Assembly (NCBI GenBank): GCA_021793745.1
Contig: JAJYSD010000108.1
Coordinates: 1-5,741 of the forward strand
DNA length: 5,741 nucleotides
Reading direction: 5' to 3'
From: Bacillota bacterium
Lineage (GTDB): Bacteria > Bacillota > Bacilli > Thermoactinomycetales > DSM-44946
Made by a program: the position numbers and the translations under genes. How positions within the stretch are numbered: the first letter of the stretch is position 1; every line of letters starts with the position of its first letter. Shown piece after piece: positions 5,219 to 5,741 of this stretch. Below the pieces are notes generated by a model. The model worked only from the letters and a program-made list of their open reading frames with translations, did not search any database and was not told the DNA's origin.

Positions 5219-5584
5219 ATGAGTAAGGATTTGAAAGACTACACCCTGGATGAAGTGTTTCAAAAAGTGGAAGAGGTGCTGAATAAGGAACCGGGACCCA
5301 TCGAAGGCATTGAAGCGACGTATCAATATGAAATCACCGGGGAGGGCGGAGGAACCTATCAACTCCACTTGTCCAACGGCAAGGCCAAAGTGGAGAAGGG
5401 AGAAGCCGACAACGCCGACTGCACGCTGCAGATGTCCCTGGACGATTTCCGGGATCTGCTCCTGGGGAACTTGAACGGCGCCGCCGCCTTCATGGCCGGC
5501 AAGTTGAAGGTGAAAGGGAACCTCGGACTGGCGATGAAAATGGAAAACGTGTTGCGCCAGTACGATGTGAAGCAATACATCTAA
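5219..5584 (+). CDS. SCP2 sterol-carrier-like lipid-binding domain protein
   Basis: This 121-residue single-domain protein of the sterol carrier protein 2 fold is predicted to be soluble and cytoplasmic. An N-terminal helix (about 8-22, YTLDEVFQKVEEVLN) is followed by beta strands (YQYEITGEGGGTYQLHLSNGK, in the 35-55 region, then KVEKGEADNADCTLQMS) and a helical end with the family-typical LDDFRDLLLGNLNGAAAFMAG (74-94), KLKVKGNLGLAMKMENVL (95-112). The conserved GKLKVKGN stretch before the last helix is the best marker. SCP2 domains bind fatty acids, fatty acyl-CoA or sterol-like lipids in a hydrophobic tunnel and act as carriers or accessory domains. Coming 93 bases after an acyl-CoA dehydrogenase with no terminator between, it probably shares that transcript and may hold acyl substrates; this is inference. 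It has no signal peptide or membrane segment. Stand-alone bacterial SCP2 proteins are common and mostly uncharacterised. Confidence 0.88.
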   Translation: MSKDLKDYTLDEVFQKVEEVLNKEPGPIEGIEATYQYEITGEGGGTYQLHLSNGKAKVEKGEADNADCTLQMSLDDFRDLLLGNLNGAAAFMAGKLKVKGNLGLAMKMENVLRQYDVKQYI

Positions 5585-5590
5585 ATCATG

Positions 5591-5628
5591 CAAAACCCCA
5601 TCAGCCGTAAGGGGCCGATGGGGTTTTG
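5591..5628. terminator. Bidirectional rho-independent terminator between convergent genes
   Basis: CAAAACCCCATC (5591-5602) pairs perfectly with GATGGGGTTTTG (5617-5628). After one A-C mismatch the stem continues for three more pairs (GCC/GGC) and closes with a 6-base loop. The T4 run on the plus strand and the mirrored A4 run let the hairpin work in both directions, ending the SCP2 transcript and that of the convergent minus-strand gene. Confidence 0.9.
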
Positions 5629-5632
5629 ACTG

Positions 5633-5741
5633 TTATCGCACCTTCACAAAGGGCGTCGGAGGTTGGCCGGTCCAACGATGGAGCAGGGCGGTGGCAGTCT
5701 CCCGGGAGGCCCCATCCTCCTGGACGGTCGCAGCACGGGTG
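5633..5741 (-). CDS. C-terminal end of an unrecognised convergent gene (partial)
   Basis: The minus strand is open from the right edge to a TAA at 5635-5633, giving 35 residues ending in LLHRWTGQPPTPFVKVR. The stop falls just before the bidirectional terminator, as expected for a convergent gene, and the composition (mixed polar, amphipathic ATALLHRW) looks like real protein. I do not recognise the family. The fragment is short, so an accidental open frame cannot be excluded; its position next to the terminator is the main support. Confidence 0.5.
   Translation of the reverse strand, partial: TRAATVQEDGASRETATALLHRWTGQPPTPFVKVR

Noticed and set aside
1..5741. CRISPR array, insertion sequence, tRNA or rRNA gene
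   Set aside because: No regularly spaced direct repeats, transposase motifs, terminal inverted repeats, cloverleaf or rRNA-like sequence were seen.

Overview
The window looks like chromosomal DNA of a moderately GC-rich, Gram-positive Bacillota (Bacillales) organism. The evidence is strong purine-rich ribosome binding sites, TTG starts on two of the genes, sigma-A-like promoters, Bacillus-type LexA (SOS) boxes and rho-independent terminators. A member of the Thermoactinomycetaceae or a similar thermophilic Bacillales group would fit, but this is an inference from style only.

Layout. Positions 1-18 hold the first six codons of a minus-strand gene, probably lexA. Positions about 119-194 form a divergent control region with two 14-bp SOS boxes, one overlapping the putative lexA -35 and the other overlapping a good plus-strand promoter. 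That promoter points into 218-474, the remains of a yneA-like gene (SOS cell-division suppressor: one membrane helix plus a LysM domain), broken by about four single-base-scale frameshifts. Positions 475-820 contain no gene I can support, only a possible promoter and small inverted repeats. Positions 836-3746 hold a two-gene osmoprotectant uptake operon: an OpuAA-type ATPase with a tandem CBS regulatory module, then a permease fused to its glycine-betaine-type binding protein (OpuABC layout), closed by a strong terminator at 3753-3791. A new promoter (3812-3841), with two interlocking inverted repeats right at its start point, drives an acyl-CoA dehydrogenase (3962-5125). An SCP2-type lipid-binding protein (5219-5584) follows it. 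A terminator that should work in both directions (5591-5628) separates this unit from the C-terminal end of a convergent, unrecognised minus-strand gene (5633-5741).

How the parts work together. There are three functional blocks: an SOS control point whose plus-strand target gene appears dead while its promoter and operators survive; a self-contained glycine betaine/proline betaine ABC importer encoded by only two polypeptides, probably gated by ionic strength and possibly by c-di-AMP through the CBS domains; and a small lipid/acyl-CoA module (flavin dehydrogenase plus SCP2 carrier) likely controlled by an unidentified regulator. I see no clear evidence of a wholly new multi-gene system. The items most worth a second look are the decayed yneA behind intact SOS control and the overlapping operator-like repeats in front of the acyl-CoA dehydrogenase.
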